Source: Litorimonas sp963972195 (GTDB taxonomy: Bacteria > Pseudomonadota > Alphaproteobacteria > Caulobacterales > Maricaulaceae). Taken from it: a stretch of DNA of 64,000 nt. Shown in pieces: positions 1 through 8,200 of the stretch. A program made the translations under genes and the position numbers. Within the stretch, counting starts at the first letter, position 1; the number at the start of each line of letters is the position of its first letter. Below the pieces are notes generated by a model. That model made no database searches. It saw only the letters and a list, made by a program, of their open reading frames with translations, and had not been told where the DNA came from. The stretch spans positions 186,001-250,000 of the forward strand of contig CAXATH010000004.1 of assembly GCA_963972195.1 (NCBI GenBank), given 5' to 3'.

Positions 1-116
1 TTACCGCTTGGCGCTTCTCGGGACAGCGCTATCGTTAATTGTCTTAATTCCCATCCGGTATCTAGAACGCCATCTTCCGAAAAAAGACAAATCTGATTTA
101 GTAAGCCTGTCTGACG

Positions 117-734
117 ATGAATAATTTCGCGAGAAACACTGAGGCAGCGGAGTTCAAACAGGCGCCCAAAACTTACGAATACCGGGTTTGGAATAGTTCC
201 GTTGCTTTGACTCACCAAGAGCTGGAAGCCTCTTTCGGTCAGGGCCGCCAGGAAACACGGACGGATGTATACTTACCCCCGATACAAAATTACCTCTCAA
301 AATTTAGAGGGCAGTCCCGGCTTGAATTAAAAGAGCGATTGGACAAAATAGACGGTATCGAAATCTGGAAGCGATCTGTCAGTTCTGGGTTCCCGGTTTC
401 GGAGCTTGACCTGAAACAATTTCAACCCTGCGTCTCGGAATTAACCCTTTCAGCTGAGACATTTCGCGAGGCTGAAATTGCCTTAGCCTACTTCAGGGAG
501 AGGCTCGACTTATTCCCCATTAAAAAGAACCGAACTCTTTACGAGATAGAGATTCGGGGGAAAATTGCCGCAGAAATCGAACTCACGACGATCACGGTTA
601 ATGATAAAAAACATCAGACACTGGCTATTGAGTGTTCGGATCACCAAAGCGCCTTGAATTTAATCTCAGAGCTGGATCTCCGCCGCGAAGAAAACATTTC
701 TTATGCAAGTTGGATTAAAAAACAATCCGGGTAG
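117..734 (+). CDS. Hypothetical protein, possible CYTH-like fold
   Basis: A 205-residue soluble protein with no signal peptide or membrane segment. The pattern is reminiscent of CYTH / triphosphate-tunnel proteins: an early EYRVW strand, then ETRTDVYL, KFRG followed by LELKER, GIEIWKR, and a late strand IAAEIELTTITV ending in LAIEC. In that fold alternating charged residues on strands line a tunnel for phosphate-rich ligands. Function is unknown and the fold call is tentative. The ATG at 117 follows an in-frame stop at 102 and has no clear Shine-Dalgarno. It looks less GC-rich than its neighbours. It lies 85 bp upstream of hrcA on the same strand. Bases 1-116 hold nothing I can assign. Confidence 0.55.
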   Translation: MNNFARNTEAAEFKQAPKTYEYRVWNSSVALTHQELEASFGQGRQETRTDVYLPPIQNYLSKFRGQSRLELKERLDKIDGIEIWKRSVSSGFPVSELDLKQFQPCVSELTLSAETFREAEIALAYFRERLDLFPIKKNRTLYEIEIRGKIAAEIELTTITVNDKKHQTLAIECSDHQSALNLISELDLRREENISYASWIKKQSG

Positions 735-819
735 GTCCGCCAATAGCCCTCCTTTCCTCTCATTCTGTTACATCCGCCCTCTTGCATGAAGGGCCAAAAC
801 TGACCACATATATGCAGAT

Positions 820-1911
820 ATGAGCGCTCCTTTTCCAACATTTTCGCTGTCTGATCTCGACAGCCGCGCGCGGCATATTTTTCGCGATATTGTGGAGAGC
901 TATCTAGAGACCGGCGTGCCTGTCGGGTCAAAGACGCTGGCCTTATCCGGCGGGCGGTCCCTATCTCCGGCGACAATCCGAAATACAATGGCAGAACTGT
1001 CCCGATTTGGATTGCTCGCCTCGCCTCATGTGAGCGCGGGGCGCGTTCCCACCCAAGCCGGACTTCGCCTATTTGTAGATGGTCTTTTAGAGATCGGAGA
1101 TTTGGGCGGCGCCGAACGGCAAAGACTGGAAGCCCGCCTGGCGGGCGCCGAACAGTCATCTGATCAATTCCTAGAACAGGCGAGCGGCATGTTGGCCGGG
1201 CTTGCCGGTGGGGCCGGCTTGGTTCTGAGCCCGTCGTCGGCGCCGCAATCCCCGCCCTTGCGCCATGTTGAATTTGTCGCTCTGGATGATGGGCAGGCGC
1301 TCGTCGTGCTAGTTTATACGGACGGGCGCATTGAAAACCGTCTCATGCCGAGACCCGAAGGCCTGCTGCCTGCCTCTTTGGAACGGGCCGGGAATTTTCT
1401 GTCTGCCCGCCTGAAAGGCCGCCGCCTGGAAGAAGCCCGCGCCGATATATTGGAAGAAATGGAAAACGGTCAGGCCCAAATTGACGCCGCCGCGGAGAGC
1501 CTTATCAAGCAAGGATTGGCCGAATGGTCTGGAAGCGCGGAGTCAACTGACAATAAACGCGCTTTAATCGTGCGCGGACGGGCACAACTCCTTGACAATT
1601 TGGAAGCGCAAACCGATTTGGAGCGCATCCGTCTCTTATTCGAGGATTTGGAACGCAAGGAGGAGCTGATAGCCCTTCTGGACAGGACCGAAGAAGCGGA
1701 CGGTGTAAAGATTTTTATCGGCACGGAGAATCCCCTTTTCTCTTTGTCGGGCTCGAGCCTGGTCATCGCGCCATACCGTGATGCGGCTCAAAACATTTTA
1801 GGGGCGGTGGGCGTGATTGGCCCGACCCGCCTGAATTACGCGCGGGTTATTCCCATGGTGGATTATACCGCACAATTGGTTGGGCGCAGGCTCGGCCCGA
1901 ATGCAAGATAA
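820..1911 (+). CDS. hrcA: Heat-inducible transcription repressor HrcA
   Basis: HrcA represses chaperone operons by binding CIRCE elements and is modulated by GroEL. The 363-residue product has the N-terminal winged helix (residues about 10-80; LDSRARHIFRDIVESYLETG, then SPATIRNTMAELSRFGLL), the following SAGRVPTQAGLR segment, and the long C-terminal effector domain ending in GPTRLNYARVIPMVDYTA, all typical of the family. Length is usual. It is followed 12 bp later by grpE, the common hrcA-grpE arrangement. I did not find a CIRCE inverted repeat (TTAGCACTC-N9-GAGTGCTAA) upstream, so no autoregulatory site is visible here. Confidence 0.96.
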   Translation: MSAPFPTFSLSDLDSRARHIFRDIVESYLETGVPVGSKTLALSGGRSLSPATIRNTMAELSRFGLLASPHVSAGRVPTQAGLRLFVDGLLEIGDLGGAERQRLEARLAGAEQSSDQFLEQASGMLAGLAGGAGLVLSPSSAPQSPPLRHVEFVALDDGQALVVLVYTDGRIENRLMPRPEGLLPASLERAGNFLSARLKGRRLEEARADILEEMENGQAQIDAAAESLIKQGLAEWSGSAESTDNKRALIVRGRAQLLDNLEAQTDLERIRLLFEDLERKEELIALLDRTEEADGVKIFIGTENPLFSLSGSSLVIAPYRDAAQNILGAVGVIGPTRLNYARVIPMVDYTAQLVGRRLGPNAR

Positions 1912-1923
1912 AGAGAGACAGAT

Positions 1924-2655
1924 ATGTCCGACCCGAAAAAACCGACCATGCCAAATGTAAAAGGGATGGATGATTTTCCGAGCGACTCCGAATTGGACGC
2001 CCTGCAGGCCGAAATAGAGAAAGCCAAAAAAGGCATGGGCGATCATGAGATAAATCTAGGCGAAACCAGTATGGGCGCTCATGGCGAGGCCGCCGCAAAA
2101 GCAGATTTCGAAGCAGAAAGCGCCGAAGAAGCCAATTCTGAATTCGACACGGACGCCCCTGATGCCGGGGCGGCCGCTATTGCGCGCATCCAGGAACTGG
2201 AAGCCGAAATCGCCAAGATCAAAGATCAGTCTCTCCGCGCCTTGGCGGACGCCGAAAACACTAAGCGACGCGCCGAACGTGAAGTGAAAGCGGCCAAAAC
2301 TTTCGGGATTGAGAAATTTGCGCAAGACATGCTGTCGGTTCACGACAATCTCTCCCGCGCTTTGTCTACACTCGAAGGCACGGACAAGAGCGATTTGGGC
2401 GAAAACGCCAAAAACCTCGTGGACGGCATCGAATTGACGGAAAAAGACCTGATCATGGTGCTTTCCCGCCACGGCGTAAAACCTGTTGCTGGCGTTGGTT
2501 CAAAATTTGACCCCAATGTCCATCAAGCTGTTGCCAATATTCCGTCCTCCGAAGAAAAAGGCCATGTCGCCACGGTCATGCAAACCGGCTTTAAACTCGG
2601 CGACCGCACCTTGCGCGCCGCTATGGTGGCCGTCAGTACGGGGTCTGCATCTTAA
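1924..2655 (+). CDS. grpE: Nucleotide exchange factor GrpE
   Basis: GrpE releases ADP from DnaK in the DnaK-DnaJ-GrpE chaperone cycle in the cytoplasm. The 243-residue protein has an acidic Ala/Glu-rich N-terminal extension (residues 1-85), the dimerising helix containing RALADAENTKRRAEREV (about 105-120), and the C-terminal beta-wing domain with HGVKPVAGVGSKFDPNVHQA and a final GFKLGDRTLRAAMVAVS. It is longer than E. coli GrpE (197 residues), the excess being the disordered acidic N-terminus. The start is preceded by a purine-rich GAGAGACAG and lies 12 bp after hrcA, suggesting one heat-shock operon. Confidence 0.97.
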   Translation: MSDPKKPTMPNVKGMDDFPSDSELDALQAEIEKAKKGMGDHEINLGETSMGAHGEAAAKADFEAESAEEANSEFDTDAPDAGAAAIARIQELEAEIAKIKDQSLRALADAENTKRRAEREVKAAKTFGIEKFAQDMLSVHDNLSRALSTLEGTDKSDLGENAKNLVDGIELTEKDLIMVLSRHGVKPVAGVGSKFDPNVHQAVANIPSSEEKGHVATVMQTGFKLGDRTLRAAMVAVSTGSAS

Positions 2656-2668
2656 TCTGCCTGTTGTA

Positions 2669-2692
2669 TCCGGCTGTTAATACATAGCCGGA
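2669..2692 (+). other. Hairpin between grpE and mutM
   Basis: Perfect inverted repeat TCCGGCT (2669-2675) and AGCCGGA (2686-2692) with a 10-nt loop. No T-tract follows, so it is not a convincing intrinsic terminator. It could stabilise the 3' end of the hrcA-grpE transcript or separate it from mutM. Confidence 0.35.
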
Positions 2693-2721
2693 AATTACAG
2701 GTTTAAGTGAGGAGAGGCGCC

Positions 2722-3558
2722 ATTCCAGAGCTCCCCGAAGTTGAAACTGTACGGCGCGGGCTTGCTCCCGTCATGGAAGGACACGTCTTTCAAACGGTCA
2801 CCTTAAACCGTCCAAATCTTCGTTTTCCTTTTGATCCTAAATTTATTGACCGGGTGCAAGGTCAACGGCTGATCCGGCTCTCCCGACGGGCCAAATTTCT
2901 ACAGGCCGAGCTGTCGAGCGGGGAGCGGCTTTTTATGCATTTGGGCATGAGCGGACGCTTTATAATCGAAAATGCCCCGACCGCTCGATACGTGCATGAG
3001 CACAAAGCAGACCCGAAACACCACCATGTTGTTTTCACGATGGAAAACGGCGCGCTCATTACGTTCAATGATCCGCGCCGCTTTGGCTTTATGGAACTCG
3101 CCGCCAAAGGTGCCGCTTACCGACTTGACCATATCGGGCCGGAGCCGCTTTCGAATGCTTTAAACGGCCCGGTTTTGCGCGAGGCGCTCCGCGGTAAGAA
3201 GTCTAAAATCAAGGCGGCTTTGCTTGACCAGCGCGTGGTCGCGGGACTGGGTAATATATATGTCTGCGAAGCGTTGTTTCGAACAGGGGTTTCGCCGCGC
3301 CGCGCGGCTGGGCGTTTGAAAGTGTCAGAAACAGACGCCCTCGCCCAAAACATTAAAGACGTTCTTTCCGAAGCGATTGAAGCCGGGGGGAGCTCTCTCC
3401 GGGACTTTTCCAATACGGACGGAAAGTTGGGCTATTTCCAGCACAGTTTTGACGTTTACGGACGGGAAGGACAGCCCTGCCCGGCCTGTGCGGCGCCCAT
3501 TCAGCGTATTGTCCAGAGCGGACGCAGCAGTTTTTTCTGCCGTTTCTGTCAGAGCTGA
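2722..3558 (+). CDS. mutM: Formamidopyrimidine-DNA glycosylase MutM (ATT start)
   Basis: Fpg/MutM excises 8-oxoguanine and cleaves the abasic site using its N-terminal proline as Schiff-base nucleophile. The motif PELPEVETVRRGL is preceded directly by ATT (2722-2724), so the mature chain would begin at Pro only if translation starts at ATT. A strong Shine-Dalgarno AGGAG (2710-2714) lies 7 nt before it. The only upstream ordinary start, GTG at 2707, would add MRRGAI before the proline and should destroy catalysis. From ATT the product has 278 residues, the normal family length. Other hallmarks are MHLGMSGRF, the H2TH region (VAGLGNIYVCEALF), and a C-terminal zinc finger CPAC-N16-CRFC. Either a rare non-canonical start codon or a sequence error; the rest of the gene is intact. 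Confidence 0.93.
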   Translation: MPELPEVETVRRGLAPVMEGHVFQTVTLNRPNLRFPFDPKFIDRVQGQRLIRLSRRAKFLQAELSSGERLFMHLGMSGRFIIENAPTARYVHEHKADPKHHHVVFTMENGALITFNDPRRFGFMELAAKGAAYRLDHIGPEPLSNALNGPVLREALRGKKSKIKAALLDQRVVAGLGNIYVCEALFRTGVSPRRAAGRLKVSETDALAQNIKDVLSEAIEAGGSSLRDFSNTDGKLGYFQHSFDVYGREGQPCPACAAPIQRIVQSGRSSFFCRFCQS

Positions 3559-3659
3559 CGCTAAGTTGGCAAACGGGAACACACCTTGCCACCCGTGACC
3601 CTCCCGCGTTACAAGCCCTCCACATTAAGGGGCTGACCCCGGAAATAGAGAGAGGCTTT

Positions 3660-4436
3660 ATGGCTTATAAATTGATTGATCTGACACGGGAGGGCGGAGT
3701 TGCCGTCATCCAATTGGACAGACCCAAGGCGCTAAATGCACTAAATACCGAAATGATGGGGGAAGTTGCGGACGCACTTGCTGCGCTTGAGGCGGATGAC
3801 GCGATTGGCTGTGTTATTCTGACTGGCTCCGAGAAAGCTTTTGCTGCGGGCGCGGACATTAAGGAAATGTCCCAGAATGATTATTTGTCGATCTATAAAA
3901 ACGACACATTTGAAGAAAATCACTGCGCCATTGAGCGTTTCCGTAAACCCATTATAGCGGCTGTCGCCGGATACGCGCTCGGCGGGGGCTGCGAGATTGC
4001 GATGATGTGCGATTTCATTATCGCGGCGGACAACGCCAAATTCGGTCAGCCCGAAATTAATCTGGGCGTTATGCCGGGTATTGGCGGTACGCAGCGTCTT
4101 ATGCGGGCAGTTGGTAAAGCCAAAGCGATGGATCTCTGCCTGACGGGCCGGATGATGCCCGCCGAAGAGGCCGAGCGCGCCGGACTGGTCAGCCGTATTG
4201 TCAAACTTGATGATCTGATGAGCGCGGCGAAGGAAGCGGCGACCAAAATTGCCAGCCAGAGCCAGCCCGTCGCCATGATCACCAAGGAAACAATCAATGC
4301 CGGGTTCAATATGACTCTGGAACAGGGAATAAGGTTTGAGCGCCGCCTGTTCCAAAGCCTGTTCACAACGCAGGATCAAAAAGAGGGAATGGCCGCCTTT
4401 ATTGAAAAGCGCAAACCCCACTTTAAAAACAAATAG
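3660..4436 (+). CDS. Enoyl-CoA hydratase
   Basis: Crotonase-family enzyme of 258 residues that adds water to trans-2-enoyl-CoA in beta-oxidation. Seen: the oxyanion-hole segment KAFAAGADIKEM (about 60-71), AGYALGGGCEIAMMCDFIIA (about 102-121) with catalytic Glu in the GGGCE turn, the second catalytic Glu region (FGQPEINLGVMPGIGGTQRL), and a C-terminal QKEGMAAFIEKRKPHF typical of short-chain enoyl-CoA hydratases. The spacing before the ATG contains AGAGAGGC, a plausible ribosome-binding site. In alphaproteobacteria an enoyl-CoA hydratase next to mutM and rpsT is common. Substrate chain length cannot be told from sequence. Confidence 0.93.
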   Translation: MAYKLIDLTREGGVAVIQLDRPKALNALNTEMMGEVADALAALEADDAIGCVILTGSEKAFAAGADIKEMSQNDYLSIYKNDTFEENHCAIERFRKPIIAAVAGYALGGGCEIAMMCDFIIAADNAKFGQPEINLGVMPGIGGTQRLMRAVGKAKAMDLCLTGRMMPAEEAERAGLVSRIVKLDDLMSAAKEAATKIASQSQPVAMITKETINAGFNMTLEQGIRFERRLFQSLFTTQDQKEGMAAFIEKRKPHFKNK

Positions 4437-4506
4437 GCGTCCGCCTCCATAACGCCGACCCTTTATGCGCCGATTTTAAATCCCTCAAGTCTCTGCGATT
4501 GCAGAG

Positions 4507-4535
4507 TTGACGAGGTCAATTCCGGCGCGTATAGG
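4507..4535 (+). promoter_or_regulatory. Sigma-70-type promoter of rpsT
   Basis: TTGACG (4507-4512), a 17-nt spacer and TATAGG (4530-4535), a close match to the housekeeping consensus. It would give a leader of about 60 nt before the rpsT ATG at 4601. The leader contains AGAGGAATAAC as the ribosome-binding site. Confidence 0.65.
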
Positions 4536-4600
4536 CGGCGCTTGAAATTCAGGTAGATCAAAGGATCTGCCTCTTTATGATATGAAGATAGAGGAATAAC

Positions 4601-4864
4601 ATGGCAAATACGTCATCTGCCAAGAAGAACGTCCGTAAAATGGCCCGTAAGACTGAGGTCAACCGGAATCGTCGCAGCCAAGTCCGCTCGTTTTTGCGTC
4701 GCGTCGAAGACGCGATCACAGCCGGCGACAAGTCGGCGGCCAATGATGCGCTGAAAAAAGCTGAGCCAGCTTTGATGCGTGCTGTCAGCCGAGGTATCTT
4801 TCATAAGAACACAGCGGCTCGCAAAATTTCTCGCCTGAACAAGCGCGTGAAAGCCATCGGTTAA
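4601..4864 (+). CDS. rpsT: 30S ribosomal protein S20
   Basis: Small basic 16S rRNA-binding protein of 87 residues. It starts MANTSSAKKNVRKMARKTEV and ends with the family pattern RGIFHKNTAARKISRLNKRV. Length and composition are normal. It is monocistronic here, with its own promoter upstream and an intrinsic terminator 44 bp downstream. It lies just before dnaA, an arrangement conserved in many alphaproteobacteria. Confidence 0.98.
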   Translation: MANTSSAKKNVRKMARKTEVNRNRRSQVRSFLRRVEDAITAGDKSAANDALKKAEPALMRAVSRGIFHKNTAARKISRLNKRVKAIG

Positions 4865-4907
4865 ACCTGACTGCTTTCGGCTTTGTGCCGACTTAAAGCT
4901 TACACAG

Positions 4908-4930
4908 CCGGGCATTAGCCCGGTTTTTTT
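4908..4930 (+). terminator. Intrinsic terminator of rpsT
   Basis: Stem CCGGGC (4908-4913), loop ATTA, stem GCCCGG (4918-4923) followed by seven Ts (4924-4930). A classic rho-independent terminator 44 bp after the rpsT stop codon. Confidence 0.9.
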
Positions 4931-5336
4931 GTGTTCGGATTTAGGGCGGCGTCTACGAACAGATGGCTCTCTTGCTGAAGGCCCCTGAGCTTGAAGCGCT
5001 GCTCAAACAGACAGCGCTGACACTCAAAATCTGTGCCCAACAAATATCGACTGAAAAATTTTTTAAGAAATATGAATTTTTTGCAACGCCACCTTTTTGA
5101 GATTCTTACGTTTTTTTGAGTCAACAGAAAAGGCATAAAGAATCAGGACTTTTCGCCGTTGACGGGAGCGGAAAGAGTCGGTTTATTAGGGTCGTCAGTG
5201 ACCATGGGGGGAAGCTGGCTGTCGAGGGAGTTCTGGACGGAGAGGGGTTTCACCCTCCCGGTTGGATCCATAAAATATTTATAATAATCAAGGGTTTAGT
5301 TAATTTACCCTCTGGGTTCGTGCGGAGTAAATTTCA
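4931..5336 (+). promoter_or_regulatory. dnaA upstream region, 406 bp without a gene
   Basis: No convincing protein-coding gene. The stretch becomes AT-rich at 5040-5120 (AAATTTTTTAAG, TTTTTTG runs) and again at 5270-5310 (ATAAAATATTTATAATAATC). It probably carries the dnaA promoter and a long leader. GGAG at 5324-5327 is the ribosome-binding site, 9 nt before the ATG. I found no full TTAA-N7-TTAA CtrA box and no clean DnaA box here; only TTAG and TTAA half-sites around 5297-5304. Confidence 0.5.
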
Positions 5337-6857
5337 ATGCAGGATGCGAAAGTCAGTCCCAAACTGTCGACTGTTTCTAATCAAAACACCACGCCCGATC
5401 TGTATACGGGGGAGCCGCCTTTGAAGAGCGCAAATAATACTTGGGCGAAGGTCAAAACCGACCTTGGCTATGCGCTTGGTCCTAATGTCCATCGTTCTTG
5501 GACAGGTCAGCTTCGCGTAAGCCAAGCCAATGACCGTATCGTGACCCTTGCGGCTCCGTCGCGTTTCATTGCGTCCAAAATTGAGTCCAATTATGCGGAC
5601 ACCGTGCGCAGGCTTTGGAAAAAATACGATATGGTAGCGCCGCCGCGCGATATTATTTTTTCTGCAGCAACAGATCGGACGGCTCAACCGAGTGGGCCTT
5701 CAAGAGGACAGGCGCCGCGCAAACCCGCTGAAATGGCGCAGCCTTTGAGACCGGTTAATCCGGCAGCCCGCCAAACCAATGACGTCTCTTCGGAGAAACC
5801 CGCGCCGAAGACTGATAACCCACGCGACCGCTTTACTTTTGACAATTTTGTTGTCGGCGCTTCAAACGAGCTGGCCTTTGCCGTTGCGCGCCAAATCGCG
5901 TCTTGCCGAGCGCCTCAATATAATCCCATCGTCATTCATGGCGCCAATGGCATGGGTAAAACCCACCTTCTTCACGCCATTGAAGACGCAATCACAGATT
6001 CCGACCCGAATTATCGCGTGAAGCTGATTTCTTCAGAGAGTTTTGTCTCCGCTTTTGTCTCTTCGGTTCGCGGCGGAGGCCGAGACGCGATAGATGACTT
6101 TAAAAAGAGCCTTCGTGATGTAGATCTTCTGATCATCGACGATGCCCATTTTATTGCGGACAAGCCGGGTTCTCAGGAAGAGCTGCTTCATACATTGGTC
6201 AGCCTCGTCGCGCAGGGACGCCAAATTCTGATTGCTGCTGACCGTCATCCCGATAAGATCGACAAGGCCTCTGACCGATTGAAATCCTATCTGTCATCCG
6301 GTCTGGTTTGCCGCATAGGCGCTGCGGATTACGAATTGCGTCTGCGCATATTGGATCGTTTGATCCAGCGCCGCCGGGCCTCGGGAAATCCGGCTCTCGC
6401 CATTCCTCAAACGGCCCGCGACCATCTTGCGGCGCGGATGAATGCCACACCGCGCGACCTAGAAGGCGCGTTCAATCAGATTGTGGCGCAAAGCGAATTC
6501 CTTGGCACCCCGATTACTCTGGAAACGGTGCAGGAGACATTGTCAGACTCCCGTTACATGGCCGGACAACGCCTGACCGTTGACCGAATTCAACGCGCCG
6601 TCTGCGAGGAATTTAATGTTACGCTGACAGATATGACCTCCAAACGCCGCGCGCGAGTTATCGCTCGCCCTCGGCAGGTTGCAATGTATCTGTCCAAAAA
6701 GCTGACCAAGCGCTCTTTGCCGGATATTGGCCGCCGCTTTGGCGGGCGCGATCACACCACTGTGATGCACGCTGTCAAACGAATTGATGAGCTCCGCGCC
6801 TCAGATGCCGAATTCAACGCGCAGATTGAGACCGTGGAAAGCGTTTTGAAGGCCTGA
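5337..6857 (+). CDS. dnaA: Chromosomal replication initiator DnaA
   Basis: AAA+ initiator that binds DnaA boxes and melts the origin. The 506-residue protein shows domain I (about 25-95), a Pro/Ala-rich linker domain II (about 105-160), then domain III with Walker A GANGMGKT (about 200), Walker B LLIIDDAHF, and the sensor region. C-terminal domain IV carries the DnaA signature GGRDHTTVMHAVKRID for DNA recognition. Start chosen at the ATG with GGAG 9 nt upstream. It lies on the same strand as dnaN and recF. The gene sits about 27 kb from the probable origin near hemE, as in Caulobacter and relatives, where dnaA is not at the origin. Confidence 0.98.
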   Translation: MQDAKVSPKLSTVSNQNTTPDLYTGEPPLKSANNTWAKVKTDLGYALGPNVHRSWTGQLRVSQANDRIVTLAAPSRFIASKIESNYADTVRRLWKKYDMVAPPRDIIFSAATDRTAQPSGPSRGQAPRKPAEMAQPLRPVNPAARQTNDVSSEKPAPKTDNPRDRFTFDNFVVGASNELAFAVARQIASCRAPQYNPIVIHGANGMGKTHLLHAIEDAITDSDPNYRVKLISSESFVSAFVSSVRGGGRDAIDDFKKSLRDVDLLIIDDAHFIADKPGSQEELLHTLVSLVAQGRQILIAADRHPDKIDKASDRLKSYLSSGLVCRIGAADYELRLRILDRLIQRRRASGNPALAIPQTARDHLAARMNATPRDLEGAFNQIVAQSEFLGTPITLETVQETLSDSRYMAGQRLTVDRIQRAVCEEFNVTLTDMTSKRRARVIARPRQVAMYLSKKLTKRSLPDIGRRFGGRDHTTVMHAVKRIDELRASDAEFNAQIETVESVLKA

Positions 6858-6864
6858 TAATTTG

Positions 6865-6887
6865 GCCCCGGCGACCCAAGCCGGGGC
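6865..6887 (+). other. Strong hairpin after dnaA
   Basis: GCCCCGGC (6865-6872), 7-nt loop, GCCGGGGC (6880-6887), only 7 bp after the dnaA stop. The stem is perfect and GC-rich, but no T-tract follows. It may be a terminator that works with Rho or an mRNA-end stabiliser separating dnaA from dnaN. Confidence 0.5.
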
Positions 6888-7064
6888 GGTCACGCAAATA
6901 GCAATCTCTTTTCTTTAGATACTCGGCTCGCCTTTGAACTTCTCCCCGCTCTTCGCGGCTTTCCCTCTTGCCTCTTTGCGCCGCTGCATTATGGTTGGCC
7001 TCCGAGTTTTTGGGCAGGCAAACTCTGCCTCCTGATATGCCACGAAGAATATGGAAGACCTCAG

Positions 7065-8168
7065 ATGAAATTGTCCATTGAACGCAGCGCCCTGATGAAG
7101 GCCTTGGGCCATGTCCAGAATGTTGTGGAACGCCGCAACACGATTCCGATTTTGTCCAACGTCCTGATGACGGCCGAAGGTGGCCAAGTAAACATGGTGG
7201 CGACCGATCTTGATATTGAAATGTCGGAAGCGACCGACGCCGAAGTGAGCCAACCCGGGCAAATTACCGCTCCGGCCCACACGCTTTATGATATCGTCCG
7301 CAAGCTTTCTGACGGTGCGCAAGTCGTTTTACAGATCAACAGCGAAGACCGCCTCGACGTCGATGCCGGACGCGCGCATTTTACCCTACCACTTCTGCCC
7401 TCCGGGGATTTTCCGAAAATGACGGCGGAAGGATTTACACATGAGTTTGTCCTGCCCGCCAAAGCCCTGCTGCGTTTGATCGACAAAACCAAATTTGCCA
7501 TCTCGACCGAAGAAACCCGCTATTATCTCAACGGCATCTATATGCATGCCAATGCGGGTAAATTGCGCTGCGTGGCGACAGACGGTCACCGCTTGGCTCT
7601 CGCCGAGGCAGAGCTGCCTTCCGGCGCAGACGGCTTGCCCGGTGTGATTGTCCCGCGCAAAACTGTTGCGGAAATTCGCCGTTTGATTGACGGCTCTGAC
7701 GCCGAAGTTGCCATCAGCGTGTCAGAAGCCAAAATTCGCTTCACAACCGGAAGCGCGGTTCTGACGTCTAAACTTATCGACGGCACGTTCCCGGATTATG
7801 AGCGGGTCATTCCAAAGAACAACCCGAAAGAGCTCACCATCGACAATAAGGTTTTTGCCGATGCCGTAGACCGCGTCTCGACTATTTCAGCGGAAAAATC
7901 CCGTTCTATTAAAATGGGCTTGAGCGACGACAATCTGGCTCTGACAGTGAATAATCCTGAATCCGGCCATGCGCGGGAAGAACTCAAAGTCGATTATAAT
8001 GAAGAAGCCTTGGAAATAGGTTTCAACGCCAAATATTTGTTGGACGTTACCACGCAAATCGAAGGCCGGGATGCGACGTTCTATCTCGACAGCCCGGCGA
8101 GCCCGGCTTTGGTCAAGGACAGCGAAGATCCCGACGCTCTTTTTGTGCTCATGCCGCTTCGTGTTTAG
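7065..8168 (+). CDS. dnaN: DNA polymerase III beta sliding clamp
   Basis: The clamp encircles DNA and tethers Pol III and other enzymes. The 367-residue product begins MKLSIERSALMKALGHVQNV with VVERRNTIPILSNVLM, and ends with the conserved LVKDSEDPDALFVLMPLRV. Three clamp domains (about 1-120, 125-245, 246-367) and a normal length are evident. It is downstream of dnaA and 32 bp upstream of recF on the same strand. The 207-bp gap before it is non-coding and starts with the dnaA hairpin. Confidence 0.98.
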   Translation: MKLSIERSALMKALGHVQNVVERRNTIPILSNVLMTAEGGQVNMVATDLDIEMSEATDAEVSQPGQITAPAHTLYDIVRKLSDGAQVVLQINSEDRLDVDAGRAHFTLPLLPSGDFPKMTAEGFTHEFVLPAKALLRLIDKTKFAISTEETRYYLNGIYMHANAGKLRCVATDGHRLALAEAELPSGADGLPGVIVPRKTVAEIRRLIDGSDAEVAISVSEAKIRFTTGSAVLTSKLIDGTFPDYERVIPKNNPKELTIDNKVFADAVDRVSTISAEKSRSIKMGLSDDNLALTVNNPESGHAREELKVDYNEEALEIGFNAKYLLDVTTQIEGRDATFYLDSPASPALVKDSEDPDALFVLMPLRV

Positions 8169-8200
8169 GATTTGAAGGCTGTTGATCTAATAGGTGACGT

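Noticed and set aside
735..819. Search for a CIRCE operator near hrcA-grpE
   Set aside because: No TTAGCACTC-N9-GAGTGCTAA inverted repeat is present.
701..1159. Long open frame on the minus strand over the hrcA start
   Set aside because: Antisense of hrcA with no recognisable domain; composition typical of a shadow frame.
5116..5424. Open frame spanning the dnaA upstream region
   Set aside because: Overlaps the dnaA start out of frame, has no family motif and sits in the expected promoter region.
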